From contig CAJXGZ010000135.1 in NCBI GenBank assembly GCA_913053795.1, positions 1 through 6,368 on the forward strand: a stretch of 6,368 nucleotides of DNA. Reading direction: 5' to 3'. This DNA comes from an uncultured Rhodospirillales bacterium. Lineage in GTDB: Bacteria; Pseudomonadota; Alphaproteobacteria; Rhodospirillales; 2-02-FULL-58-16. The translations under genes were made by a program, and so were the position numbers. This document shows positions 1 to 6,008 of this stretch, piece after piece. Under the pieces are notes generated by a model. That model made no database searches, was not told the origin of the DNA, and saw only the letters and a program-made list of their open reading frames with translations. Every line of letters starts with the position of its first letter. Positions within the stretch are counted from its first letter, which is position 1.

Positions 1-272
1 ATACAGACGATTATTGGAATTACCATGGACATGAGTATCCCTTTATAGGCTGGGACGAGCTCACCTCGTGGGCAACCGATGAAGGGTACGAAATGATGAA
101 GGCTTGTTCGCGCAGTAGTGTGCCGGGGATGCCGAGAAAATACAGATCAACAACCAACCCCTACGGTCCGGGGCATGGCTGGGTCAAGGTGTACTGGGTC
201 GACCCGAATCCCACGCCCACATGGCGGGGGGCTGTCATAAAGGACGAAGACACCGGAAAGCGATCCGCTTGA
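1..272 (+). pseudogene. Phage terminase large subunit fragment, open at the left edge and cut short at its C-terminus
   Basis: Reading from base 3, 89 residues are open up to TGA at 270-272. They contain PFIGWDEL, which fits the Walker B strand plus catalytic acidic pair (hhhhDE) of the large terminase ATPase, and then RSTTNPYGPGH, the conserved TTNP motif after it. Terminases are the ATP-driven motors that package phage DNA into the prohead and normally continue for a further 200 or more residues into an RNase H-like nuclease domain. Here the protein ends about 35 residues after TTNP, at KDEDTGKRSA, so the nuclease domain is missing. No continuation is visible in the other frames before murA begins at 341. 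I infer a decayed prophage remnant or a rearrangement or assembly junction near 258-272. The family call is secure; calling it a pseudogene is an inference because the 5' end is outside the window. Confidence 0.8.
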
Positions 273-322
273 GGCCGGCGCGGGCTTCAAGTACAAGCAA
301 TCGCTGGGGATACGCCGGCAAT

Positions 323-330
323 GGAGAGGG
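323..330 (+). promoter_or_regulatory. Ribosome binding site that fixes the murA start
   Basis: GGAGAGGG lies 10 bases before ATG 341. It supports ATG 341 over upstream starts in the same frame, such as ATG 221, which would add 40 unrelated residues and overlap the terminase fragment. The 68 bases between the terminase stop and murA hold no convincing promoter. Confidence 0.7.
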
Positions 331-340
331 TCGCCCGGAA

Positions 341-1630
341 ATGGATAGCATTCGCATACGCGGCGGGCCCCCGTTGATGGGCGCGATCGAGATCAGCGGG
401 GCCAAGAACGCGGCGCTGCCGCTGTTGGCCGCCTGCCTGCTGACCGGCGAGACCTTGACCCTGTCCAACCTGCCCCACTTGGCGGACATCGCCACCATGG
501 CCCACTTGCTGGCGGAGCTGGGGGTCGACGTCAGCATGAACGGCGACGCCTGCAACGGCGGCTATGCGGGCCGGGTCTTCGGCCTGACCGCCGCCAGGGC
601 AGGCGAAACCACGGCGCCCTATGAACTGGTGCGCCGGATGCGGGCCTCGGTGCTGGTGCTGGGTCCCCTGCTGGCGCGCAACGGCTACGCCCGGGTGTCC
701 CTGCCCGGCGGCTGCGCCATCGGCACCCGGCCCATTGATCTGCACCTGAAGGCGCTGGCCCAACTGGGCGCCGACATCGAGCTGGAGGAGGGCTACATCA
801 CCGCCCGCGCGCCGAACGGCCTGAAGGGCGCCCATGTGCTTTTTCCCATGGTCACCGTCGGCGGCACCGAGAACCTTATGATGGCGGCGGCCCTGGCCGA
901 AGGCGAAACGGTTCTGGCCAACGCCGCCCGCGAGCCGGAAGTGGCGGACTTGGCCCGCTGCCTGATCGCCATGGGCGCCCATATCGAGGGCGCGGGAACC
1001 GACACCCTTCACATTACCGGCGTCAAATGTTTGCGCGGCGCCGACTACACGGTGGTTTCCGATCGCATCGAAGCCGGGACTTACGCCGTGGCGGCGGCGC
1101 TGACCGGCGGCGACTTGCAGTTGATCGGCGGACGCATGGACCTGATCGAGGCGTTGGCCGACACCCTTGTCAACGCCGGCGCCGAAGTGACCGAGACGGC
1201 GGACGGCGTGCGCGTCTCGGGCGCCCAAGGACCTTTAAGGGGCGTCGACGTCATGACCGAGCCCTTCCCCGGCTTCCCCACCGACATGCAGGCCCAGCTC
1301 ATGGTGCTGATGGCCGTCGCCAAGGGCGCCTCCATGATCACCGAGACCATCTTCGAAAACCGCTTCATGCATGTGCCGGAGCTGTGCCGCATGGGCGCCA
1401 ACATCAACGTCCACGGCGCCTCCGCCATTATCCGCGGCGTTGAGGAACTTTCCGGCGCCCAAGTGATGGCCACCGATCTTCGCGCTTCGGTATCCCTGGT
1501 GCTGGCCGGGCTGGCGGCCAAGGGCGAAACCGTCATCAACCGGGTCTATCACCTGGACCGCGGCTACGAGCGGCTTGAGGAAAAGCTGTCCGCCTGCGGC
1601 GCCGTAATCGAAAGAATAAAAGGTAAATAA
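341..1630 (+). CDS. murA: UDP-N-acetylglucosamine 1-carboxyvinyltransferase MurA
   Basis: This cytoplasmic enzyme transfers enolpyruvate from phosphoenolpyruvate to UDP-N-acetylglucosamine, the first committed step of peptidoglycan precursor synthesis and the target of fosfomycin. The 429-residue product has the normal MurA length and the two-lobed EPSP-synthase fold. Key residues sit at a constant offset from the E. coli enzyme: Lys22-Asn23 in SGAKNAALP, Arg101 in MRAS (E. coli 91), catalytic Cys125 in PGGCAIGTRP (E. coli 115) with Arg130 (120), Asp315 in PGFPTDMQAQ (305), Arg381 in DLRAS (371) and Arg407 in RGYE (397). The loop residue is Cys, not Asp, so this is the fosfomycin-sensitive type by family knowledge. 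The start is chosen from the GGAGAGGG site and from MDSIRIRGG aligning with MurA N-termini. The next gene begins 2 bases after the stop. The upstream neighbour is a phage fragment, so the native promoter may have been displaced. Confidence 0.97.
   Translation: MDSIRIRGGPPLMGAIEISGAKNAALPLLAACLLTGETLTLSNLPHLADIATMAHLLAELGVDVSMNGDACNGGYAGRVFGLTAARAGETTAPYELVRRMRASVLVLGPLLARNGYARVSLPGGCAIGTRPIDLHLKALAQLGADIELEEGYITARAPNGLKGAHVLFPMVTVGGTENLMMAAALAEGETVLANAAREPEVADLARCLIAMGAHIEGAGTDTLHITGVKCLRGADYTVVSDRIEAGTYAVAAALTGGDLQLIGGRMDLIEALADTLVNAGAEVTETADGVRVSGAQGPLRGVDVMTEPFPGFPTDMQAQLMVLMAVAKGASMITETIFENRFMHVPELCRMGANINVHGASAIIRGVEELSGAQVMATDLRASVSLVLAGLAAKGETVINRVYHLDRGYERLEEKLSACGAVIERIKGK
1618..1623 (+). 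promoter_or_regulatory. Ribosome binding site for the GTG-started gene, inside the murA 3' end
   Basis: AAAAGG lies 9 bases before GTG 1633 and within the last codons of murA. It supports this non-ATG start and suggests the two genes are translated from one message. Confidence 0.5.
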
Positions 1631-1632
1631 GC

Positions 1633-2805
1633 GTGTTACCGAGGATCACTCTCCGCCTTGCCGCCTTCGCCATCCTCTTCTTCTCAACGGCCAATGACGC
1701 CGCGGCGGACCTTAAAGATACGCACAAGGGCGTCGAGATTATCGGCGTCAAGGCTGCCGAAGAAGGCAAGGTGGAGCCCGGCGCCCTCAACCTGAAAACG
1801 GGGATAAGGAATATCGCCAAGGCCATTGACGTCATCTACGCAAAATCCCCCTTCAGCGCCGCCAAACTGGAAGTCCTGAAGAAAAACGGACAGGTCGTCA
1901 TCTCCTATAATCCCGCTTACCAAAGCGGAAAACTGGGCGGTTTCGCCTTGGCTTCCTTTTTCCCCGACTATTACAAGAGGGACAGCAAGAACAAGGGCGA
2001 CAAGCGGTTTTTCGTCGTTATCGGCCCCCACGCCGTCAAGTGGCCGACGGACGAATTGGCCATGATCATCGTCCACGAACTGGTCGGCCACGGGATGCAG
2101 CGCTTGCTGGGGCATTTGGATTATATCCGCGTGCTGGACCTGGAATGCGCCGCCAACCTCTATGGCGAAAAATTCTACCAGGATATCGGCATCGACAAGA
2201 ACGCCAGGGACGTGGTCAAGTTCCGCAAGAAGCTGGAGAAACACTGGTGCTCCGACTTCAAGACATACATGCGCAAAAACGCCCCCTCGCGGATGGCTTT
2301 ATGGGAAGTCCTTAACCCCGACGTGCCCAAGCTGTTGGATGTTTTTAGCGTTTACGTGAATGCGTTGCGCAAAAACGGGGTGGCGGGAAAAGCCATTGCG
2401 GCCGCCAAGGAGCTCCGGCGCCAAAAGCTTGAAAAGAAAACCCTAAAGGCGGAAACCGAGGGCAAGGCGGAAGACCAGTACGCCCTCGGCGTCATCTACT
2501 TCAAGCGCGGCAAGGGTGCGCCAAAGGATTACAAGGAAGCCGTCAGACTGTTCCGGCTGGCCGCCGAACAGGGAAACATTTACGCCCAAGCGCGATTGGG
2601 CGTCATGCTCATCACCGGTCATGGCGCGGCCAAGGACAATTTTCTGGCCAACTTTTGGCTGACCCTGGCCAAGGACGGCTACCCGCGGGGAAAAAACCGC
2701 GACGTCATCTCAAAGGCCTGGAAGAACACGTGGGAAAAACTTACGCCTAAACAGCGCCAAAGAATCGGAAAATTGACGAACGATTGGCGCCGCAAGCAGC
2801 GTTAA
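1633..2805 (+). CDS. Exported putative metallopeptidase-like protein with an HELVGH motif and Sel1-like repeats
   Basis: The 390-residue product starts at GTG, 2 bases after murA. Residues 1-25 look like a Sec signal peptide: basic LPRITLR, a hydrophobic core LAAFAILFF, and a probable cut after NDAAA before DLKD, so it probably acts in the periplasm. Residues 148-153 read HELVGH (HExxxH), one residue longer than the HExxH zinc motif. LDLEC (Glu171, Cys172) about 20 residues later could give a further ligand. Residues 279-314 and about 315-352 are two Sel1-like repeats (pattern A..LG.....G.G...D...A...F.LAAEQG), which usually bind partner proteins. The C-terminus is short and basic. The middle (about 160-260) is rich in Lys, Asp and aromatic residues and I cannot assign it to a named domain. 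Coupling to murA hints at a cell-envelope role, but this is only inference. Peptidase activity is not established, and it could be a non-catalytic metal-binding or scaffold protein. Confidence 0.8.
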   Translation: MLPRITLRLAAFAILFFSTANDAAADLKDTHKGVEIIGVKAAEEGKVEPGALNLKTGIRNIAKAIDVIYAKSPFSAAKLEVLKKNGQVVISYNPAYQSGKLGGFALASFFPDYYKRDSKNKGDKRFFVVIGPHAVKWPTDELAMIIVHELVGHGMQRLLGHLDYIRVLDLECAANLYGEKFYQDIGIDKNARDVVKFRKKLEKHWCSDFKTYMRKNAPSRMALWEVLNPDVPKLLDVFSVYVNALRKNGVAGKAIAAAKELRRQKLEKKTLKAETEGKAEDQYALGVIYFKRGKGAPKDYKEAVRLFRLAAEQGNIYAQARLGVMLITGHGAAKDNFLANFWLTLAKDGYPRGKNRDVISKAWKNTWEKLTPKQRQRIGKLTNDWRRKQR

Positions 2806-2831
2806 ACGTGCCCGCCGCCAATAAATCTTTT

Positions 2832-2875
2832 AAAAAAAAGTGTTCGGGGTTCAGTCGAGAACGACGAGGTTCTCG
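2832..2875 (-). terminator. Weak candidate terminator at the end of the cold-shock gene
   Basis: On the minus strand a perfect 7-base stem, CGAGAAC/GTTCTCG (2856-2862 with 2869-2875, loop of 6), spans the end of the csp coding region. It is followed by a run of eight T (complement of A 2832-2839). The 16-base gap between stem and T-run is too long for a textbook intrinsic terminator. No better hairpin is visible for the plus-strand gene ending at 2805, so the 45-base convergent gap may serve both directions poorly. Confidence 0.25.
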
Positions 2876-3060
2876 GCGGAACTCCTGCCTTTTTCGCCAG
2901 GAACGAGTTCGAACTCGACCTTCTGGCCCTCCCGAAGGGTGGTGAGTCCCGCTCTTTGAACGGCGGAGATATGGACAAAAGCGTCCTTGTCGCCGTCTTC
3001 AGGCTCGATGAAGCCGAACCCCTTGGTGGGGTTAAACCATTTAACAGTACCAGTTGGCAT
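2851..3060 (-). CDS. Cold-shock-domain protein (CspA family)
   Basis: This 69-residue single-domain protein has the five-stranded OB fold of bacterial cold-shock proteins, which bind single-stranded RNA and DNA and melt mRNA secondary structure in the cytoplasm. RNP1 is at residues 13-18 (KGFGFI) and RNP2 at 28-32 (FVHIS), after the typical opening GTVKWFN at 4-10. ATG 3060 is chosen because family members start just before this strand; an in-frame start at 3093 would add 11 non-homologous residues. A purine-rich GAGAGAAG lies shortly before the ATG. The gene converges on 1633-2805 and is divergent from hisD. It stands alone, and the long AT-rich leader (about 80 bases if the promoter at 3149-3177 is right) is typical of cold-shock mRNAs whose 5' region controls translation. 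I cannot say which csp paralogue it is, or whether it is cold-induced. Confidence 0.95.
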   Translation of the reverse strand: MPTGTVKWFNPTKGFGFIEPEDGDKDAFVHISAVQRAGLTTLREGQKVEFELVPGEKGRSSAENLVVLD

Positions 3061-3137
3061 ATCGTACTTCTCTCTTAAATTGGTGGCCCGCAAAGCGGCT
3101 GACCGGTCGCAAGTAGGCTTCAGTCAATAGCATGAAA

Positions 3138-3167
3138 TTCACGAAAATCATATAAAATATGAATATT
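3138..3167 (+). promoter_or_regulatory. Candidate promoter for hisD, interleaved with the csp promoter
   Basis: TTCACG (3138-3143) lies 18 bases before AATATT (3162-3167), matching 5/6 and 4/6 of the boxes, and is oriented toward hisD. It shares its DNA with the opposite-facing csp promoter, so the two may compete. The -10 match is weak, and other AT-rich hexamers such as TATAAG at 3183 lack a partner -35. Confidence 0.25.
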
Positions 3168-3177
3168 TCTTTGTGAA
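3149..3177 (-). promoter_or_regulatory. Candidate sigma-70 promoter for the cold-shock gene
   Basis: Read on the minus strand, TTCACA (3177-3172) is followed after 17 bases by TATATG (3154-3149), matching 5/6 and 4/6 of the consensus boxes. Transcription would start near 3142 and leave a leader of about 80 bases before ATG 3060. The call rests on pattern only. Confidence 0.4.
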
Positions 3178-3216
3178 ATGCTTATAAGTGCTGAAACAAA
3201 AAACGGCCAGTTTCTT

Positions 3217-3225
3217 GGAAGAGGA
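3217..3225 (+). promoter_or_regulatory. hisD ribosome binding site
   Basis: GGAAGAGGA ends 5 bases before ATG 3231, a strong Shine-Dalgarno match that fixes the hisD start. Confidence 0.75.
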
Positions 3226-3230
3226 CGCCA

Positions 3231-4547
3231 ATGAAAACGCTTAGAGCCAGCGACCCCGGCTTCGACGCCGGCCTGAAGGCCATGCTTTCGGCCAAGCGCG
3301 CGGCCAGCGTTGATGTTCGCGAAGCCGTTTCCGGCATTCTCGCCGACGTTGAAAAGAACGGGGACGCGGCCCTGATCGCCTTGACATCGCGCTTTGACGG
3401 CTTCGATTTGACGCCGGAAACGTTGCGCGTTCCGCCCGCCGATCTGGAGCGCGCCGCCGCTTGTTGCGCGCCTGAAACCCTGGCGGCGCTAAAGGCGGCG
3501 GCGGCGCGGATCGCCGACTTCCACAAAAAGCAAATTCCAGCCGACCTGGATTATGTGGACAGCCAGGGGGTAAGGCTGGGCTTGCGCTGGAAACCCATGG
3601 CCTCGGCGGGGCTTTACGTTCCCGGCGGCTTGGCCTCTTATCCGTCATCGGTGTTGATGAACGCCATTCCCGCCAAGACGGCCGGCGTCAAGCGTCTGGT
3701 CATGGCGTCCCCGACGCCCGGCGGCGACGCCAACCCGCTGGTGCTGGCCGCCGCCCATGTGGCCGGCGTTGACGAGGTTTATCGCATCGGCGGCGCCCAA
3801 GCCATCGCGGCGCTGGCCTATGGCTCCCAAACCATTACCCCCGTGGATATGATCGCCGGTCCAGGGAACGCCTACGTGGCGGAGGCCAAGCGCCAGGTGT
3901 TCGGGACCGTCGGAATCGACATGATCGCCGGACCGTCTGAGATTCTGGTGGTCGCCGACAACCTCAACGCGCCGTCCTGGATCGCCGCCGACCTTCTCTC
4001 CCAGGCCGAACACGCCGCCGCCGCCCAAGCCATCCTGATCACTGACGACGCTGATTTCGCCGACGCTGTCGGCGCCGAGGCGGAACGTATCCTTGATCAG
4101 TCGCCAAGGGCCGGCATAGCCCGGGAGAGCTGGCGGAACAACGGCTGCGTCATCATCGTCGAGGACCTTGCCGCCGCCCCCGCAGTCATCGACCTCATCG
4201 ATCTCATCGACGCTATCGCGCCCGAGCACCTGGAGTTGGCCGTGGACAACGCCGAAGCGTTGGCCGGCAAGGTCAACAACGCCGGCGCCATTTTTCTGGG
4301 GCGGCTTACGCCCGAGGCCATCGGCGATTACGTGGCCGGTCCCAGCCACGTGCTGCCGACGGCGCAGAGCGCCAGATTCTCTTCGGGCCTCGGCGTCATC
4401 GACTTCATGAAGCGCAGCTCCCTGATCGGCTGCGGCGCCGATAGCCTTCAGGCCATCGGCCCGGACGCCGTTATTCTAGCCCAAGCCGAAGGAATGGACG
4501 CCCACGCCCTCTCTGTTTCCCTCAGGCTTGGCGAGGAAAACACTTGA
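3231..4547 (+). CDS. hisD: Histidinol dehydrogenase HisD
   Basis: HisD is a zinc enzyme that oxidises L-histidinol to L-histidine in two NAD-dependent steps, the end of the histidine pathway, acting as a cytoplasmic homodimer. The 438-residue protein has normal length. Zinc ligands by comparison with E. coli are Gln258 and His261 (SQAEH), Asp366 (IGDYVAGPSHVLPT) and His425 (MDAHA). The catalytic pair is Glu332-His333 in APEHLE. The family signatures AGLYVPGG, RIGGAQAIAALAYG and DMIAGPGN are intact. Just before the catalytic motif a 9-base unit is repeated (4188-4211, encoding IDLIDLID); it lies in a stretch where this protein is about 7 residues longer than E. coli HisD. ATG 3231 is supported by a strong ribosome site. 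No other his genes are nearby; an isolated hisD between murA and infA is normal for alphaproteobacteria, as I recall it. infA begins 61 bases downstream and may be partly cotranscribed. Confidence 0.97.
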   Translation: MKTLRASDPGFDAGLKAMLSAKRAASVDVREAVSGILADVEKNGDAALIALTSRFDGFDLTPETLRVPPADLERAAACCAPETLAALKAAAARIADFHKKQIPADLDYVDSQGVRLGLRWKPMASAGLYVPGGLASYPSSVLMNAIPAKTAGVKRLVMASPTPGGDANPLVLAAAHVAGVDEVYRIGGAQAIAALAYGSQTITPVDMIAGPGNAYVAEAKRQVFGTVGIDMIAGPSEILVVADNLNAPSWIAADLLSQAEHAAAAQAILITDDADFADAVGAEAERILDQSPRAGIARESWRNNGCVIIVEDLAAAPAVIDLIDLIDAIAPEHLELAVDNAEALAGKVNNAGAIFLGRLTPEAIGDYVAGPSHVLPTAQSARFSSGLGVIDFMKRSSLIGCGADSLQAIGPDAVILAQAEGMDAHALSVSLRLGEENT

Positions 4548-4573
4548 CGGATGGACGCGGGAAACGGCTTATG
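4544..4573 (+). promoter_or_regulatory. Candidate promoter for infA, overlapping the hisD stop
   Basis: TTGACG (4544-4549) contains the hisD TGA and is a full match to the alphaproteobacterial -35 consensus. CTTATG (4568-4573) follows after 18 bases as a fair -10. Transcription would start about 30 bases before the infA ATG, letting the essential gene be expressed independently of histidine synthesis. Confidence 0.45.
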
Positions 4574-4608
4574 TCGCCACGAAGAGGGCTAATAAATTTG
4601 AGAGTGTA

Positions 4609-4827
4609 ATGGCGAAAGAAGAGCTACTGGAATTCACCGGTTTCGTGACCGAGCTATTGCCCAACGCCATGTTTCGGGTGAAGCTGGAGAACGACCATGA
4701 AATTCTCGCCCATACGGCGGGAAAAATGCGCAAATACCGCATCCGCGTGCTCGCCGGGGACAAGGTCAATGTGGAAATGTCTCCCTACGATCTAACCAAG
4801 GGCCGCATCACTTTCCGCTTCAAATAA
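4609..4827 (+). CDS. infA: Translation initiation factor IF-1
   Basis: IF-1 is an essential cytoplasmic protein that binds the A site of the 30S subunit and works with IF-2 and IF-3 to place initiator tRNA. The 72-residue length is exactly that of the family, and the S1-type OB fold is visible across the chain: MAKEELLEFTG, then LLPNAMFRVKLEN, HEILAHTAGKMRKYRIRVLAGDKV, and YDLTKGRITFRFK. ATG 4609 is chosen because MAKEE is the standard IF-1 start; a TTG at 4528 in the same frame would add 27 residues overlapping hisD. The nearby GAGAG (4600-4604) is a modest ribosome site. Its last 8 bases overlap the end of the minus-strand CoA-transferase remnant. Maf, ribonuclease E/G or yacG genes often follow infA in alphaproteobacteria (recalled synteny) and are absent here. 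Confidence 0.97.
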   Translation: MAKEELLEFTGFVTELLPNAMFRVKLENDHEILAHTAGKMRKYRIRVLAGDKVNVEMSPYDLTKGRITFRFK

Positions 4828-5837
4828 TCCCCTGGGCGCACAGCGCCGCCAATTCCTTATCGTCCATCCCGAGAATCTCCTTCAGCGCTTCATCCGTATG
4901 TTCGCCCAGGGTCGGCGGCGCCCGGCGGTAGGCGGCCGGCGTTTCGGACAGCTTGACGGGATTGCCGATCAGGCGGACCTCGCCGCTTTTGCCCGGCAGA
5001 GAGGGGGCGGCCAGCGCATGAGGCATGGCGATCTCCATTTTTCGATGAATGACCTGGGGATCGCCGAAGACCTCTTCGATTGCGTTGACCGGCCCGCAAG
5101 GCACGTTCAAGGGCGTCAATCCGTCAAGCCAATGGCTGCGGGGACGACGCCCGATCAAGTCTTCAAGAAGCGGGATCAAGGCTTGGCGGTTGCGCACCCG
5201 TCCGGCGTTGGCCAGCCATGAAACCTGCGCGTCCAGCAGGGACAGATCGATATGCTGGCCCACTCCTTCCTGGTCACGATGGCGAAGCGCCGCGAGGATG
5301 GCGGTGGCGGCGTATATTCCGCACATGATGCCGGCGATGGCGGCGCCGACCTTGGCGGGCGGGCCGCCCGCCTCGCCGGTAATGTCCATGATTCCGCCCA
5401 TTCCCTGGGCGATGAAATCATAGCCGGGAAAGATGGGCGTAAGGGCCGGTTTGGCCGAAGCCGGTGATGGAGCAATAAACCAGCCGCGGGAAACCGCCCC
5501 TAAGGGAGCCGTGGTCCAGCCCGTATTTTTTAAGCCCTCCGACTTTGAAGTTCTCGATCAAAACGCCGCAATGGGCCAGCAGGCGGCGCACCAGGGCGCT
5601 TCCCCCGGGTCTTGAGATGTCCAGCGCCACAGAGCGCTTGTTGCGGTTGCAGCTAAGGTAATAGGCGCTTTCCGCCCGATCCTCGCCGTCCCGGTCTTTT
5701 AGATAAGGCGGCCCCCATTTACGGGTGTCGTCGCCAGCCCCGGGACGTTCGATCTTGATCACATCCGCACCCAAATCACCCAGCAACTGGGTACAGGTCG
5801 GCCCGGCCAGGATCCGGGTCAGGTCCAGCACCTTGAG
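4820..5837 (-). pseudogene. Family III (CaiB/BaiF) acyl-CoA transferase, broken by several lesions
   Basis: Family III CoA-transferases move CoA between carboxylic acids through a covalent aspartyl-CoA intermediate. The N-terminal half (5837-5430) shows LKVLDLTRILAGP, LGDLGADVIKIERPGAGDDTR, CNRNKRSVALD and the glycine-rich SITGFGQTGPYA. The frame then shifts: dropping one T from the minus-strand TTTCCC (complement of 5426-5431) restores AHLPGYDFIAQGMGG and joins the second half, which continues through GQHIDLSLLDAQVSWLAN and VPCGPVNAIEEVFGDPQV to APPTLGEHTDE. Two further defects: AIAGIMCG has Gly (codon 5330-5332) where the family has the nucleophilic Asp (VAIADLMTG type), and WLAN runs directly into AGRVRNRQ (about 5207-5213), skipping roughly 60-80 residues that normally carry the GNAHPNIVPYQ region. 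About 338 codons remain against about 400. The substrate is unknown. The start is fused to a methyltransferase-like sequence, so no genuine start is present. The frameshift alone could be a sequencing error; the combined lesions favour a real pseudogene. Confidence 0.85.
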
Positions 5838-5972
5838 CCCGTCCGTGGATGGGAAGTAATCAGACAATACCGCAAACATCATGTCCGCCTTCCGGGCACG
5901 TTCAGCCTGACGGTACAGCTTGTCTTTGGCAACCCGGTTTTCAGAATAATTAAGCTGGTAATTCTTTTTCAT
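5820..5972 (-). pseudogene. N-terminal fragment of a SAM-dependent methyltransferase, fused in frame to the CoA-transferase remnant
   Basis: ATG 5972 starts 51 residues, MKKNYQLNYSENRV... to LKVLDL, with a weak GGGACGAA before it. CoA-transferases of this family usually begin only a few residues before their LKVLDL-type strand, so about 45 extra charged residues (KDKLYRQAERARKADMM, then FAVLSDYFP) are foreign. They resemble the helical N-terminus of small class I methyltransferases, which reach motif I as LKVLDLGCG. Here LKVLDL is followed by TRILAGP, the CoA-transferase version, so the junction lies within 5820-5837. The open chimera runs from 5972 to TGA at 5418-5420 (184 residues). The neighbour upstream on the same strand is another methyltransferase ending 36 bases before this ATG. 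Identification of the fragment is by family resemblance only; a divergent CoA-transferase leader is the alternative. Confidence 0.55.
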
Positions 5973-6008
5973 TTCGTCCCGTTGAACCCGGCCAGGTTTC
6001 CACCTCAC

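Noticed and set aside
286..314. Possible murA promoter, TTCAAG-17-GATACG
   Set aside because: The -10 matches only three consensus positions; no better than chance in this region.
221..340. Extended N-terminus for MurA from ATG 221
   Set aside because: The 40 extra residues are basic and unlike MurA, overlap the terminase frame, and ATG 341 has a good ribosome site and family-consistent start.
287..1228. Long antisense open frame of 313 codons opposite murA
   Set aside because: A shadow of high-G+C codon bias; low-complexity Gly/Gln/His-rich product with no recognisable motif, while murA is intact on the other strand.
2074..2091. Canonical HExxH zinc-peptidase motif in the 1633-2805 product
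   Set aside because: The residues are H-E-L-V-G-H, one residue too long for HExxH, so active peptidase cannot be claimed; reported as HExxxH instead.
2827..2840. CTTTT-AAAA-AAAAG hairpin after the Sel1-protein gene
   Set aside because: Five-base stem with one G:C pair; too weak to be a terminator.
3061..3093. Longer cold-shock protein from 3093
   Set aside because: Adds 11 non-homologous residues; ATG 3060 has its own purine-rich site and gives the standard MPTGTVKWFN start.
3645..4349. Antisense open frame of 234 codons opposite hisD
   Set aside because: Same reason: compositionally biased shadow of a complete, conserved gene.
4528..4608. Longer IF-1 starting at TTG 4528
   Set aside because: Would overlap hisD and add 27 residues to a protein whose family length is exactly matched from ATG 4609.
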